Shown: positions 50,663 through 61,227, counted from the stretch's first letter. The stretch: DNA of 64,000 nt from Nitrospira sp. (GCA_031315995.1 JALDRG010000002.1:248001-312000), one strand, 5' to 3'. Numbers and translations: made by a program. Notes: generated from the sequence alone by a model not told the origin.

Positions 50663-53256
50663 GCCCGATGACTTTGCGGAGACGCCCCACGATTCGCAGG
50701 CTCAAGCTTGGCGGCAATCTTGTCGACAACATACGCCTCGATAATATCTCCGGCCTTGAGATCATTGAAATTTTCGACCGTGATACCACACTCATACCCC
50801 TGCTGCACTTCACGCACATCATCCTTGAAGCGCCGCAGCGAGCCCAGTTTGCCCTCATAGGCCACCACACTGTCCCGAATCACGCGCACGCCCACACTGG
50901 CTCGCGAGATGACGCCATCCACCACATAACAACCGGCCACCAGGCCCGCCTTAGGAATCGTAAACATTTGCCGAACCTCAGCTCGACCAAGGACACGCTC
51001 CTTGAGCGTTGGTTCGAGCAGCCCCTCCATCGCGGCGCGAATATCGTTAAGTGCGTCGTAAATGATGCTGTATAGACGAACGTCGACGCCTTCTCGCTCG
51101 GCCAATGCCGCTGCTTTCGGCTCCGGACGGATGTTAAACCCGATCACAATTGCCTTGGACGCGGCCGCCAGAAGGATGTCCGTTTCGGTAATCCCGCCTA
51201 CACCGCTGTGCATGACCCGCAATTTGACGGCGCCGGCGGGCATCTTTTCCACCGCCGCAGCCAAAGCTTCAGCCGACCCCTGCACATCGGCCTTAATGAC
51301 GATGGGCAACTCTTTGACATTGCCTTCTTGAATCTTGGCAAACAGATCATCCAGGCTGACCTTCGCCGGCCCGGCCAAATCAGCCGCCCGTTGCTTCATG
51401 GCCCGCTCCTGGGCTATCTCGCGCGCCACTCGTTCATCTTTCACAATGGTAAACAAATCGCCGGCGGACGGCACTCCTGGCAAACCGATCACTTCGACAG
51501 GAATCGACGGTCCAGCCTCAGTCGTTTTGCTCCCGGTGTCGGTGATGAGCGCGCGAACGCGACCGCTGAAATTACCGACCACAAACGCATCCCCGACATG
51601 GAGCGTCCCGCTTTGCACCAACACCGTCGCGATCGGTCCACGCCCGCGGTCGAGCTTCGCCTCGATCACCAGCCCCTTCGCCATACGTGACGGGTCCGCC
51701 TTCAACTCCAGCACTTCCGCTTGCAGGAGAATCATTTCCAACAGCTGATCCAGTCCCGTACGCTGCTTAGCGGACACTTCAACCATGATCGTATCGCCGC
51801 CCCAGGGCTCGGGAACCAGTCCGTGCTCGGTCAGCGCATTCTTCACGCGATCGATATTTGCTCCCGGCTTGTCGACTTTATTGATGGCCACGATCAGTGG
51901 CACTCCGGCAGCCTTGGCGTGGTGGATGGCTTCAACGGTCTGCGGCATGACGCCGTCATCGGCGGCTACGACCAGAATCACGATGTCTGTCGCCTTCGCA
52001 CCCCGCGCGCGCATGGCCGTAAATGCTTCGTGACCAGGGGTATCGAGAAAAGTCACGTGCTTGCCTCGGACCCCAACGATATAGGCGCCGATGTGCTGCG
52101 TAATCCCTCCGGCCTCGCCCTCCGCCACCTTTGTTTCGCGAATCGCATCAAGCAAAGACGTTTTCCCGTGATCGACGTGCCCCATGATCGTGACGACCGG
52201 GGGCCGCAACACCGCATGCTCTTCACCCGTCGATTGCGCGGCCTCTTCAAGCAGCGCCTCACCAATCTTTTCCGTCGACACTTCCACTCTGGTGCCAAAT
52301 TCTTCGGCGATCAATGAGGCTGCTTCGAGATTGATCGACTGGTTGAAGGTCACCATTTGCCCCATCTCCATCAGCTTCCGGACCACGTCCGCAGGCCGCT
52401 GACCGATGAGTTCCGCGAATTCCTTGACGCTCACTCCTGCGCTCAGTTTCACGCTTTTCTTTCTCGGCTTAGTGACTTCCGTTGGCGAGGCATGGTGAAT
52501 ATGCTTGGATCGATCTTCGCGCCGCTGCACCGGGATAGCCCGCAAATCTCCCCATCGAGTGGCGTCGTTCTTAAATTTTGCTTCATCTTCTTCACGGGTC
52601 CGCGGCGCCTTCTTGGCCTTTTTCAGTTTTTCTCGCGCGGCCGCTTCGCTTTCCAATGCCTCCGTGGCCAGGGTTTTCTTTTTTGCCGCCGCAAGCGCAT
52701 CGAGAGGGAGCGCCGTGACCGAGGGCGCCTGGGCCGACTCGACCGGCGACTCCTCCGAAGCCGTTACGACGGAGGGCTGGGGCACCGAATCTTCCGGCAA
52801 GAGAGGCTCAACCGGGGCTATCTCTACCGCTTCCACACCGGAAGCAGCTCCCGGCACCGCGGCTGCCACATCAACTCCCGCAGGGACGGCAGCGGCGAAG
52901 GCCGCTTCGGCGGCAGCCAGAGACGCCATCGAATCTTCAGCGCCCTCTTCCTTTTTCTTCTTAATGAGGATACGTTTTTTGTCTGGCTTGGCAGGCTCTT
53001 CATGCGCCACCGCATGTCCCCGCTCGTGAGACACACCCGGCTCTTTCGGAGAACGAATCGATTTTTTCGGCTCATGCCCGCCGGACGCAGCCTCACCACC
53101 CCGAGCCTTTGAGCTCAGCTTTTCCAACACCACGCGAACCGAATCGTCATCCAAGGCGCTGCTATGGGACGCCACTGGAATCCCGAGCCGTTTCAGTTCA
53201 GGAATCAGCTCCCGATTTTCCATCCCCAACTGCTTCGCTAATTCGTACACGCGCAT
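50659..53256 (-). CDS. infB: Translation initiation factor IF-2
   Basis: [48 protein letters not shown]; Ala/Lys-rich N-terminal linker. Confidence 0.98.
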   Translation of the reverse strand: MRVYELAKQLGMENRELIPELKRLGIPVASHSSALDDDSVRVVLEKLSSKARGGEAASGGHEPKKSIRSPKEPGVSHERGHAVAHEEPAKPDKKRILIKKKKEEGAEDSMASLAAAEAAFAAAVPAGVDVAAAVPGAASGVEAVEIAPVEPLLPEDSVPQPSVVTASEESPVESAQAPSVTALPLDALAAAKKKTLATEALESEAAAREKLKKAKKAPRTREEDEAKFKNDATRWGDLRAIPVQRREDRSKHIHHASPTEVTKPRKKSVKLSAGVSVKEFAELIGQRPADVVRKLMEMGQMVTFNQSINLEAASLIAEEFGTRVEVSTEKIGEALLEEAAQSTGEEHAVLRPPVVTIMGHVDHGKTSLLDAIRETKVAEGEAGGITQHIGAYIVGVRGKHVTFLDTPGHEAFTAMRARGAKATDIVILVVAADDGVMPQTVEAIHHAKAAGVPLIVAINKVDKPGANIDRVKNALTEHGLVPEPWGGDTIMVEVSAKQRTGLDQLLEMILLQAEVLELKADPSRMAKGLVIEAKLDRGRGPIATVLVQSGTLHVGDAFVVGNFSGRVRALITDTGSKTTEAGPSIPVEVIGLPGVPSAGDLFTIVKDERVAREIAQERAMKQRAADLAGPAKVSLDDLFAKIQEGNVKELPIVIKADVQGSAEALAAAVEKMPAGAVKLRVMHSGVGGITETDILLAAASKAIVIGFNIRPEPKAAALAEREGVDVRLYSIIYDALNDIRAAMEGLLEPTLKERVLGRAEVRQMFTIPKAGLVAGCYVVDGVISRASVGVRVIRDSVVAYEGKLGSLRRFKDDVREVQQGYECGITVENFNDLKAGDIIEAYVVDKIAAKLEPANRGASPQSHRA

Positions 53257-53318
53257 ACAGTACCGCTAGCTCCACCCGCATAAATAATTGCCATTCAGCC
53301 CGTGCCTGTCGGGCCGCC

Positions 53319-54458
53319 TCATTCCGCCTGTTGCGCCGCAGCCCGCGCTTCATCCTGCTGACGTTGAGCCTCGGTCTCTTCTGCCAGAGCCGCCTTGATA
53401 TCACGATCCCGCTCTGCTTTTTCTTTCTCATATTCGGTCGCGCTGATGATATCGATCTTCCAGCCGGTCAAACGCGCGGCGAGCCGCACATTTTGTCCGT
53501 TTTTGCCGATCGCCAGGGACAACTGCGAATCCGCCACCACCACTAAGGCCGACTTCTTTTCTTCGTCGATCCCCACCTTCTCGATGGTAGCCGGATTCAA
53601 CGCCTCAGCGATAAAGACACGTGGATCCTGGGTCCATGTAATGATGTCGATCTTTTCTCCGCGTAACTCACGAACCACCGCTTGCACGCGCGATCCCTTG
53701 ATCCCGACGCAGGCCCCCACAGGGTCCACAGCCTTGTCCCGCGACGAAACCGCAATTTTCGTGCGATCACCAGGCTCCCGTACGATCGACTTGATCTCCA
53801 CGATCTTTTCCCCGACCTCCGGAACCTCCAATTCAAACATTTTCGCCACAAACTGGGGGTGGCTGCGCGAAAGAATGACTTGCACGTCCTTGGGTGTGCG
53901 ACGCACCTCCAACAGCAAGGCCTTTACGCGGTCTCCACGCCGATAGGTTTCACGCGGTATCTGCTCCTGGATGGGAAGAATCGCCTCGGTTTTGCCGAGA
54001 TCAACCAAAAAATTTCTTCGTTCCATGCCGAGAATAATGCCGTTCACGAGATCGCCCTGGCGAGTCGAGTACTCCTTCTGAACGGCTTCCCACTCCGCTT
54101 CGCGCACCTTCTGAAAAATAACCTGCTTGGCCGTTTGAGCCGCAATGCGACCCAACTCGTCCATCTCAATCAGGGAGCCGATCTCATCGCCGACCTCCGC
54201 GCCCTCGTCATATTCGCGCGCTTCCTTCAGAGAAATTTCAGCCTTGGGATTGGCTACCGTATCGACAATAATTTTCTTCGAGACCACCGAAATTTCGCCG
54301 GTCTTGCCGTCAATTTCAACCTGGATGTTTTCGGCTTGGCCGAATCGTTTCTTCGCCGCGGTTTGAAGGGCTGACTCGATCGCGCCAATGACCCTCGCCT
54401 TATCAATCCCTTTTTGGCGGCCGATTTCATCGATGACGGCGATCAACTCTCGGTTCAT
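53319..54458 (-). CDS. nusA: Transcription termination/antitermination factor NusA
   Basis: MNRELIAVIDEIGRQKGIDK, S1 and KH domains, GACVGIKGSRVQAVVRELRGEKIDI. Confidence 0.97.
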   Translation of the reverse strand: MNRELIAVIDEIGRQKGIDKARVIGAIESALQTAAKKRFGQAENIQVEIDGKTGEISVVSKKIIVDTVANPKAEISLKEAREYDEGAEVGDEIGSLIEMDELGRIAAQTAKQVIFQKVREAEWEAVQKEYSTRQGDLVNGIILGMERRNFLVDLGKTEAILPIQEQIPRETYRRGDRVKALLLEVRRTPKDVQVILSRSHPQFVAKMFELEVPEVGEKIVEIKSIVREPGDRTKIAVSSRDKAVDPVGACVGIKGSRVQAVVRELRGEKIDIITWTQDPRVFIAEALNPATIEKVGIDEEKKSALVVVADSQLSLAIGKNGQNVRLAARLTGWKIDIISATEYEKEKAERDRDIKAALAEETEAQRQQDEARAAAQQAE

Positions 54459-54503
54459 AGCTCACACCTCATGGTTAACACACCACCGTGGCACCTTCTG
54501 CTA

Positions 54504-55043
54504 CTAAGAGAACTCAACCTTCCGACGCGCCAGGGCGATTTGATCCAACTCAACTCGAATCGTCTCGATGACTTTCTTCTGCTGAACCGCAAGCGTTACC
54601 GCACGGTCTTCAACATCCACCACGATCCCCACAAGCCGCCACTGCCCCTGAATCGGCTCGCGCAATTTAAGCGTCACCGGTTTTCCAATCAGCCGTCGGT
54701 AATCTTGCACTCCCCGCAAGGGACGATCCAGTCCAGGCGATGAGATTTCCAACGTATAGGCATGCGGAAACGGATCAATCACGTCAAGCGCCGGACTCAA
54801 AGAACGATGCGCCTGCTCGCAGTCTGTCAGGGTGATTCCTCCGGGTTTGTCGATGAAGACACGGATCACCGCCCGTGGCCCCTCACCGACACAGACCGCC
54901 TCAACCAACTCAAGTCCATGGGACTGTAAAATAGGCGCCGCGACTTCTTGCACACGGAGGTTCAACGCCTCAGCGCGTTTCACCGAAGGCTTTGCTGCCG
55001 ACACCGCTCCCGCATCACTCATAGTAAAAAGTTGCTCAAACAA
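54504..55043 (-). CDS. rimP: Ribosome maturation factor RimP
   Basis: RVFIDKPGGITLTDCEQAHRSLSPALDVIDPFPHAYTLEISSPGLDRPL. Confidence 0.95.
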   Translation of the reverse strand: MFEQLFTMSDAGAVSAAKPSVKRAEALNLRVQEVAAPILQSHGLELVEAVCVGEGPRAVIRVFIDKPGGITLTDCEQAHRSLSPALDVIDPFPHAYTLEISSPGLDRPLRGVQDYRRLIGKPVTLKLREPIQGQWRLVGIVVDVEDRAVTLAVQQKKVIETIRVELDQIALARRKVEFS

Positions 55044-55065
55044 AAAAGTGGGCCTGGGCCCACTT
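55041..55065 (-). terminator. Intrinsic terminator downstream of the aminotransferase gene
   Basis: Minus strand AAGTGGGCCCAGGCCCACTTTTTTG: GC hairpin followed by T-tract. Confidence 0.8.
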
Positions 55066-55112
55066 ACAGCGCGAGAACCTTACCATGCCCTAGCAGTGAA
55101 AGCAAGGGGCCG

Positions 55113-55952
55113 CTAGCCGGTCAGCCCTTCAAAACTGCGAGACAAGAGCCGAGAAACAGGACCCGGCGATCCGGATTCTATCGTATGTCCGTCGACACGC
55201 ACGACAGGCAATACCTCCACAGTCGTTCCCGTCAGAAACACTTCCGAGGCCGCAAGCAGTTCGTCCCTGGTAACAAATGCCTCGGTGACCGGCACACCCT
55301 CTTTGCGAGCTATCTCTAGCACAATCGCGCGCGTGACCCCAGAGAGAATTCTGTGCCCCTCCGGAGCGGTGTGAAGGACACCGTTTCGTACGATAAAGAC
55401 ATTGCTGACAGACCCTTCCGTGACTGCTCCCTCTCGGACCAAAATCGCTTCGAATACTCCTGCTTCCTTGGCCCGCTGCCGCGCCAGCACATTGGCCAAG
55501 AGATTGACGCTCTTGATGTCGCAGCGTCCCCAGCGAATGTCGTCCATCAAGATGGACTCAACTCCGGAATGGCGCACCGATGCATCGAGCGGATGAAACT
55601 CGCGGAAAGTCATCACGGTAGTCGGCGTGAGCGATGCGGGAAAGGGATGATCGCGAGGAGCTTGCCCGCGGGTGATCTGTAGATAGATCTTGGTCTCGGG
55701 ATAGCGACTCAGCCGAAGGCCTTCCTGAATCAACGAGATCCACTGAGCGCTCGTATGGCCGACCGACAGTTGCAGCGCCAGAGCACTCCGCTCGAGCCGA
55801 GCCAGATGCGGCTCAACGGCGAAGACTTGGCCGTGATAGGTACGAAGGACCTCGTAGACACCGTCACCGAACTGAAACCCACGGTCCTCAATGCTGACGA
55901 CAGCATCAGCCAATGGACCGAAACGGCCGTTCACGCAGGCAATGTCAGGCAT
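55113..55952 (-). CDS. Class IV aminotransferase (D-amino-acid/branched-chain type)
   Basis: VSIEDRGFQFGDGVYEVLRTYHG, KSVNLLANVLARQRAKEAGVFEAILVREGAVTEGSVSNVFIV. Confidence 0.92.
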   Translation of the reverse strand: MPDIACVNGRFGPLADAVVSIEDRGFQFGDGVYEVLRTYHGQVFAVEPHLARLERSALALQLSVGHTSAQWISLIQEGLRLSRYPETKIYLQITRGQAPRDHPFPASLTPTTVMTFREFHPLDASVRHSGVESILMDDIRWGRCDIKSVNLLANVLARQRAKEAGVFEAILVREGAVTEGSVSNVFIVRNGVLHTAPEGHRILSGVTRAIVLEIARKEGVPVTEAFVTRDELLAASEVFLTGTTVEVLPVVRVDGHTIESGSPGPVSRLLSRSFEGLTG

Positions 55953-55981
55953 AACCCATTACTTTCTCGACGCCCCGCGCC

Positions 55982-56314
55982 TCAGGACACAGTCACATAA
56001 AAAATCTGCCGATCCTCAGCCGTGAATTTCCACCCCATCCGCTTCTCAAACACCAGCCGGTGGATCCCTATGGCCAGCGGCATAAAGTCAAACGTACGCT
56101 GACCCGCGTCGATCGCATTATTACTGGCGGTGCGAAGAAAATCGTCCTCGACGAGAGCCATGACGGTGGCATCATAGGTCGGAACCCATAGCTCCCCGCG
56201 CGTGCGATCTTCCCATAGACGAATGTGAACCGATACCCCTACCCGAGCCTTGAGCGCCTTGGCACCCGGCTCCTGCTCAGCACCTGTGGGAACCGCCTTG
56301 CTTAATGGACTCAT
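55982..56314 (-). CDS. Hypothetical protein, weak resemblance to I42 (chagasin-like) inhibitors
   Basis: C-terminal RTFDFMPLAIGIHRLVFEKRMGWKFTAEDRQIFYVTV pattern; no signal peptide evident. Confidence 0.55.
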   Translation of the reverse strand: MSPLSKAVPTGAEQEPGAKALKARVGVSVHIRLWEDRTRGELWVPTYDATVMALVEDDFLRTASNNAIDAGQRTFDFMPLAIGIHRLVFEKRMGWKFTAEDRQIFYVTVS

Positions 56315-56353
56315 AGTGCTTTTCTTGCAACTCCTCAGCGATAGCCGGAATGG

Positions 56354-56671
56354 CTACACCTTACGGCGCCCTCCGATAAACACCTGTCCGTCTTCCACAC
56401 GCACATCATAGCTGCCGACACAGTACCCCCCTCCGTCGGTGCCTTGTCCATTGCGAACATCAAACGCCAGATCATGCCAGGGGCAGGAGACAACATGTCC
56501 CTTCACACGCCCCTTATTCAAAGGTCCGCCCTCATGAGGGCAGGAATTGTAAATGGCGTGAAACTGGCCCTGAATATTGAACACAGCAATGGCTCGTTCA
56601 TTCACCTTTACGACCTTCACCTGCCCCGGAGGAATATCTTCAACTTTGGCCACGCACTCGAACCCTTCCAT
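56354..56671 (-). CDS. Rieske 2Fe-2S ferredoxin-like protein
   Basis: CPHEGGPLNKGRVKGHVVSCPWHDLAFDVRNG. Confidence 0.93.
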   Translation of the reverse strand: MEGFECVAKVEDIPPGQVKVVKVNERAIAVFNIQGQFHAIYNSCPHEGGPLNKGRVKGHVVSCPWHDLAFDVRNGQGTDGGGYCVGSYDVRVEDGQVFIGGRRKV

Positions 56672-56688
56672 AGACGACTCCGATTCTC

Positions 56689-57192
56689 TTACATACGTAG
56701 CGTAAACTTGAGCTCCATCCCCGTCGCGATACCTGCCCGCCGGACGTAGCCGGCCTCTGTCTCAATCAAATAGCGAACGGGTTCTGGCGGAGGCCCGTAA
56801 TGCGGACAAGGATCCTGCGCGCAAGGCGGCACCTGCTCGAGGAGCTGCACCACATGGTGGCTCTCATCGATCCATAGCATATCGACGGCGATGGGAAACT
56901 GCCTGGTCTGTACGCGATGCAACCCCGTCGACTCAAAGATATAAAGCATCCCCGTATCGGCTGGCAATCCTTCGCGAAACGCCAGGCCGAAGAGCAGTTT
57001 CTCAGGGGTGCTGGCCACTTCCGTTTCCATGGTTTTTCCATTTGGAAATTCCACGATGATGACCTCGGACTCAGTCGGTCCCCCGATAAACAGGCCCACG
57101 CTGACCAGCAAAATTACCAAGAGCACAAACGTCACAATTTTCTTGCGACGCTGCTCCGATTCAACCGCACTCGCGCGCCCTACCATAACCAA
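56689..57192 (-). CDS. DUF192 family protein with N-terminal TM anchor
   Basis: FGLAFREGLPADTGMLYIFE...QFPIAVDMLWIDESHHVVQLLEQVPPC. Confidence 0.88.
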   Translation of the reverse strand: MVMVGRASAVESEQRRKKIVTFVLLVILLVSVGLFIGGPTESEVIIVEFPNGKTMETEVASTPEKLLFGLAFREGLPADTGMLYIFESTGLHRVQTRQFPIAVDMLWIDESHHVVQLLEQVPPCAQDPCPHYGPPPEPVRYLIETEAGYVRRAGIATGMELKFTLRM

Positions 57193-57310
57193 CTACTATC
57201 GAACATGGCTGCATCCTCATGTGCTCACACACGCGCAGAGCCGCATGTACATTGGGCCCAAAGCCCCATGTCTTTCCTGTCGCTAGGCCTTCTTCCCGAG
57301 CCTCACTCTG

Positions 57311-57340
57311 TTGACTTGCCGAAGAATGGCGGAATAGAAT
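57311..57340 (+). promoter_or_regulatory. Candidate promoter for ferredoxin gene
   Basis: TTGACT - 18 bp - TAGAAT. Confidence 0.5.
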
Positions 57341-57433
57341 GCGGACCTGTTTCGCCGCGAACTATGGTCGCGGCGGCACGAAATTGTCAACATCTTATCC
57401 GTCCTATAAGGAACTGAGAAGGAGGCACAGGCC

Positions 57434-57781
57434 ATGGCTCTTCTGATCACCGATGAGTGTATTTCCTGCGGGGCATGCCTGCCAGAATGTCCCAACGAAG
57501 CGATCTTCGAAACGCGAAGCGACGCCGAAGGTAAGGGCAACCATGTTGGCGACGGGCAGGGAGAGGGCGACAATATTTATGTCATCACCCATGATCGTTG
57601 CACGGAGTGCGTCGGACACTTTGACGAACCTCAATGCGCAGCGGTCTGCCCGGTAGACAATTGCTGCATTGCCGATCCGGCCTATCCCGAAACAACTGAT
57701 GTGTTGTTGGAAAAGGCCAAAACGCTGAATCCCGACAAAGAAATTGATGCAGCCAAAGTCTGGAGCGGCGTTCGCAACTAG
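57434..57781 (+). CDS. YfhL-type 2x[4Fe-4S] ferredoxin
   Basis: CISCGACLPECPNEAI and CTECVGHFDEPQCAAVCPVDNC. Confidence 0.94.
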   Translation: MALLITDECISCGACLPECPNEAIFETRSDAEGKGNHVGDGQGEGDNIYVITHDRCTECVGHFDEPQCAAVCPVDNCCIADPAYPETTDVLLEKAKTLNPDKEIDAAKVWSGVRN

Positions 57782-57814
57782 GTAACCTACGCCATTACCA
57801 TATACGTGGCACCA

Positions 57815-57838
57815 CGAAGGCTCCTCCGGGAGCCTTCG
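57815..57838 (+). terminator. Intrinsic terminator candidate after ferredoxin
   Basis: CGAAGGCTCCTCCGGGAGCCTTCG hairpin followed by ccgtttct. Confidence 0.7.
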
Positions 57839-57988
57839 CCGTTTCTATACGTGCGCAAAGAGGCAGCTCTCTGGCATTCCTTGATCGATCGCTGTAGACT
57901 TTACAATAGGCGGCCTGCGCAGGCCATCCGATCCCACAAGGCCTCACTGCATCCCGCCCATTCGCCATCCTCTTAGCGGGAGGTGTCC

Positions 57989-58324
57989 ATGACACAAGTG
58001 ACTCGCCTGATTTTATCCGTCGCCCTTGCTATTGCCTTTCTCCCCGCCCAAACCATGGCAGACACTGGAGATATCGGAACAATCATCGAAAGTTTCGTCA
58101 CCAAACAATTCCCTGATGCGACCAACCACTTCTGGGTCGTGAATGAGACTCAGTGGGACGGCGATGAGATGGTTGTCGATGTCGCCGCGATCATCACAGA
58201 TCGCCGGCAGATCGCACCCACCGCAAGCCGCTTCTTACTGCTGATCGTAGCCGGAAACCTCAAAGCGTCACAGAGCATTCCCTTGGATGCGGCGACGGAA
58301 TGCAAACAAGAACAGGAGGTCTGA
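57989..58324 (+). CDS. Small exported protein of unknown function
   Basis: MTQVTRLILSVALAIAFLPAQTMAD signal peptide, upstream GGAGGT. Confidence 0.75.
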   Translation: MTQVTRLILSVALAIAFLPAQTMADTGDIGTIIESFVTKQFPDATNHFWVVNETQWDGDEMVVDVAAIITDRRQIAPTASRFLLLIVAGNLKASQSIPLDAATECKQEQEV

Positions 58325-58364
58325 GTTTAGTGCGTCATTCAAAATACCCACCCCCCTGAACGCG

Positions 58365-58402
58365 ACAACGCCCTGCCTGCAGTACTGCAGGCAGGGCGTT
58401 GT
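58365..58402. terminator. Perfect 38-bp palindrome, bidirectional terminator candidate
   Basis: ACAACGCCCTGCCTGCAGTACTGCAGGCAGGGCGTTGT between convergent genes, followed on + strand by acttttc. Confidence 0.75.
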
Positions 58403-58426
58403 ACTTTTCAATATATGACGAATTGA

Positions 58427-58906
58427 CTACTTAAGCATCAAAATCTTGCCACCGACATGGGCCGGGTGCAAATGGCAACGATAGTTCAACGTATTGCCCT
58501 GCGTGGCGTAGAACATGTCGCTGGTCGGAACGCCGATGTACTTCGTTTCGCCTGGCTTCAATACCACTTCGGCCTTCATCACAAACGGTGACCCAGCGTT
58601 GGTCGCGTCGGTCATCTGGAATCCGTGTTCGGCAGAAGAGCTGTTCGTGACTTTGAGTACGACGGGGCGACCCGGCCGAACTTTGAAATCGATGACGGTG
58701 ACTGGCGGATACCAGGCCTTCAAACTGCCGATTTCCACCGCATACAGCTCCCCATCCACGAGCAACTCCTTGAACGGCTGGCCAACAACGGAACCGGTGT
58801 CTAAATCACCGATTTCAACACCGCCAGCCTGCAGCGCATATGCGCCAGACGCCCCAGCCACCAGCATGACCAGGCCAAAAAATACTGCTACCATCGTCTT
58901 ACCCAT
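58427..58906 (-). CDS. Exported cupredoxin-domain protein, nitrosocyanin-like
   Basis: SSSAEHGFQMTD, KPGETKYIG, NYRCHLHPAHVGGKILML; signal peptide; AAGGAGGT Shine-Dalgarno. Confidence 0.8.
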   Translation of the reverse strand: MGKTMVAVFFGLVMLVAGASGAYALQAGGVEIGDLDTGSVVGQPFKELLVDGELYAVEIGSLKAWYPPVTVIDFKVRPGRPVVLKVTNSSSAEHGFQMTDATNAGSPFVMKAEVVLKPGETKYIGVPTSDMFYATQGNTLNYRCHLHPAHVGGKILMLK

Positions 58907-59178
58907 GACCTACCTCCTTAAAGAGATTAAGAAGAGATGCGATTAGGTTGGTGAATTATGACCACCGCGCTCTGAACCCTCTACTAGAAGCTCCGCCCAG
59001 GAGTCTAGCCTGCCCTACTCGAAAATGTCCTAAATAATAGGCTGATGAGGGACACCTTATAGCATAGGGATTAAAAAGGAAGCAAGAAAGTTCTTGGCTT
59101 TCAAGCCGACCTAATTTTCCATAGAATCATAGCGTGCCGAGACACAGTTATCGTCACTCTGTACCTCATTTCACACAC

Positions 59179-60753
59179 TTATAGCAATGGATTCCCATCG
59201 AGTGGTATTTCGAGAACCTGCGACCCGACCAACAGATCGTAGGGCGTATAGTCATCCGTCAGGGTCAAACCTGGAGGCCAGGGTTTGTCGTGATGGGTTG
59301 CCAGCAGCGCAGTGGCCTCCGGTGGGAGCCGACGGGTTTCCACCTGATATTGGATACGTGTCACCACGTCATCAAAGGACATCCGATCGATGGGAGCCCC
59401 GCCGAAAAAGATGAGATTCTCCGCACTTGTGAGATGCGCCCGCCCGGGCCCTTTCACGCCGAAAGACTGGAGGGTTGGAAACGACGTCTTCAGCGTCTGC
59501 ACGATCGCACTCGCTCGCTGAAGATCCCCGCCACCTCCCGAGGAAGCAAGATTGACCGATACCACGCCATTGGGATTCAACTTGCGTCTCAGTTCGGCGA
59601 AAAATTCGACCGTGGTCAGATGAAAGGGAACGAGGTGGCGGGCAAATGCATCGACCCAGATCACGTCATACGTCGCAGTCGTATCCCGCAAAAATACTCG
59701 GGCATCTTTGACGAATACATGATGATTGGCGGGAGGATGGTACTCGAAGTACTGCTCCGCCATCTGCACGACGACAGGATCGAATTCAACCACATCCAAT
59801 TCCAACTGCGGCCAGACCAAAGCCAGCCACTTGGCCAACGACCCGCCACCATGCCCCAGAATGAGTCCCCGTTTGGGCTCTGGAGTCAGCGCGACCGCAG
59901 CAACCATGAGCTGACTATAGGGCAGAAAGAGCGTGGTCGGATCAGACCGCCACATGACGGCATGCCAAGTTCGATCCAGCACCAGGTATCGGAACAGATC
60001 GTCGTCGCGGACGCGCACTTGTTGGTACGGACTATCTTCCTGGTGCACGACTCCGGCAACAACCGGAGACTGACCAAACACATACCAGACGACGATGAGC
60101 AGACCAGTCAGGAAAAGACCCGCCAGTTTTGTGACCCGTGCGCTGCCTCGCTGCAGCCACAAGAGGCCGAGCAGGACTTGGATCACTCCCAAGGACGCCA
60201 CAAGCGTCTGGGTTCCTAACCACGAAAGAAGGAAAAAGGCGGTGCCCCAGGTCCCGGCCAAACTTCCCACCGTGGATAGGGCGATCATGCTGCCGGCGTG
60301 TCGGCCCAGATATCCCATGTCGACCACGGCCAATCGAAGCAGCGCCGGCATCACGCCGCTCAATCCGAATGCAGGAGGGGCCAACAACACACAGGCCGCA
60401 AGGCTAGGACCCCAGCGTGGATCCTCAATGGCTTTCGCCACCTTAAGAATCGTGATTTGTCCCATCCAGGACATCAACAGTGTCCAGGCCCCTGAGCCGA
60501 GCAGAAGCCATGCCAGAACTGCCGCCACACGATACCGATCCGAGGCCCAACCGCCAAACGCATAGCCTGAACTCATGGCGGCCAGGATGATGCCGATCAA
60601 CGCTCCCCAGACATAGAGCGAGTTGCCGAATATCGGCGCCAATAAGCGGCTTCCCAGAATTTCCAGCGCCATAACAATCGCACCGGTCACCAGCGCCGTC
60701 ACAAGCAGAAAGAGATGCGGAGTGGAATGATGAGCAGAACCCGGTCCGGTCAT
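59179..60753 (-). CDS. Membrane-fused spermidine synthase-like protein
   Basis: Multi-TM N-terminus; GLILGHGGGSLAKWLALVWPQLELDVVEFDPVVVQMAEQYF and VFLRDTTATYDVIWVDAF methyltransferase-fold motifs. Confidence 0.88.
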   Translation of the reverse strand: MTGPGSAHHSTPHLFLLVTALVTGAIVMALEILGSRLLAPIFGNSLYVWGALIGIILAAMSSGYAFGGWASDRYRVAAVLAWLLLGSGAWTLLMSWMGQITILKVAKAIEDPRWGPSLAACVLLAPPAFGLSGVMPALLRLAVVDMGYLGRHAGSMIALSTVGSLAGTWGTAFFLLSWLGTQTLVASLGVIQVLLGLLWLQRGSARVTKLAGLFLTGLLIVVWYVFGQSPVVAGVVHQEDSPYQQVRVRDDDLFRYLVLDRTWHAVMWRSDPTTLFLPYSQLMVAAVALTPEPKRGLILGHGGGSLAKWLALVWPQLELDVVEFDPVVVQMAEQYFEYHPPANHHVFVKDARVFLRDTTATYDVIWVDAFARHLVPFHLTTVEFFAELRRKLNPNGVVSVNLASSGGGGDLQRASAIVQTLKTSFPTLQSFGVKGPGRAHLTSAENLIFFGGAPIDRMSFDDVVTRIQYQVETRRLPPEATALLATHHDKPWPPGLTLTDDYTPYDLLVGSQVLEIPLDGNPLL

Positions 60754-60816
60754 TGAGGACGGACCATTAAAGACAGGGTGGGACAGCGGCAGTCCTCAGC
60801 GTGGCACGATGTCATG

Positions 60817-61227
60817 TTACAACGCTCCCCAATTCTTGAAGTATCGAAGCAGATCGCGCACGGAAATCATCCCCACCACGCGGCCCTCTTCGGTAATGAC
60901 CAGATGCCGGATGCCCTGCTCGGCCATGACATCGCTCGCCTCATGCGCGGATTTGGCGATATCGATCGTCATCAGCGGCGTACTCATCACCGAGCGAGCC
61001 ATGACCTGCTCAGCGGCTACCCCACCGGCCATGGCCTTACGGACGAGATCGGCCTCACTGACAATGCCCACATAGTCGCCATGTTCTGCGACGAGCATCG
61101 CCCCGACGCGAGCATCCCGCAGTTGCCGTGCCACGGCCAACAATGTGTCATCGGGGTGCACGGTCCTGGTGATGGGACGCATCATCATCGCTAAAGGTCG
61201 CTGGATAGGCCCACCTGCACCTGTCAT
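60817..61227 (-). CDS. Tandem CBS-domain protein
   Basis: VHPDDTLLAVARQLRDARVGAMLVAEHGDYVGIVSEADLVRK...GIRHLVITEEGRVVGMISVRDLLRYF. Confidence 0.92.
   Translation of the reverse strand: MTGAGGPIQRPLAMMMRPITRTVHPDDTLLAVARQLRDARVGAMLVAEHGDYVGIVSEADLVRKAMAGGVAAEQVMARSVMSTPLMTIDIAKSAHEASDVMAEQGIRHLVITEEGRVVGMISVRDLLRYFKNWGAL

Noticed and set aside
52600-53256. Low-complexity Ala/Glu/Lys-rich region at infB 5' end
   Set aside because: Normal variable linker of IF-2 N-terminal region.
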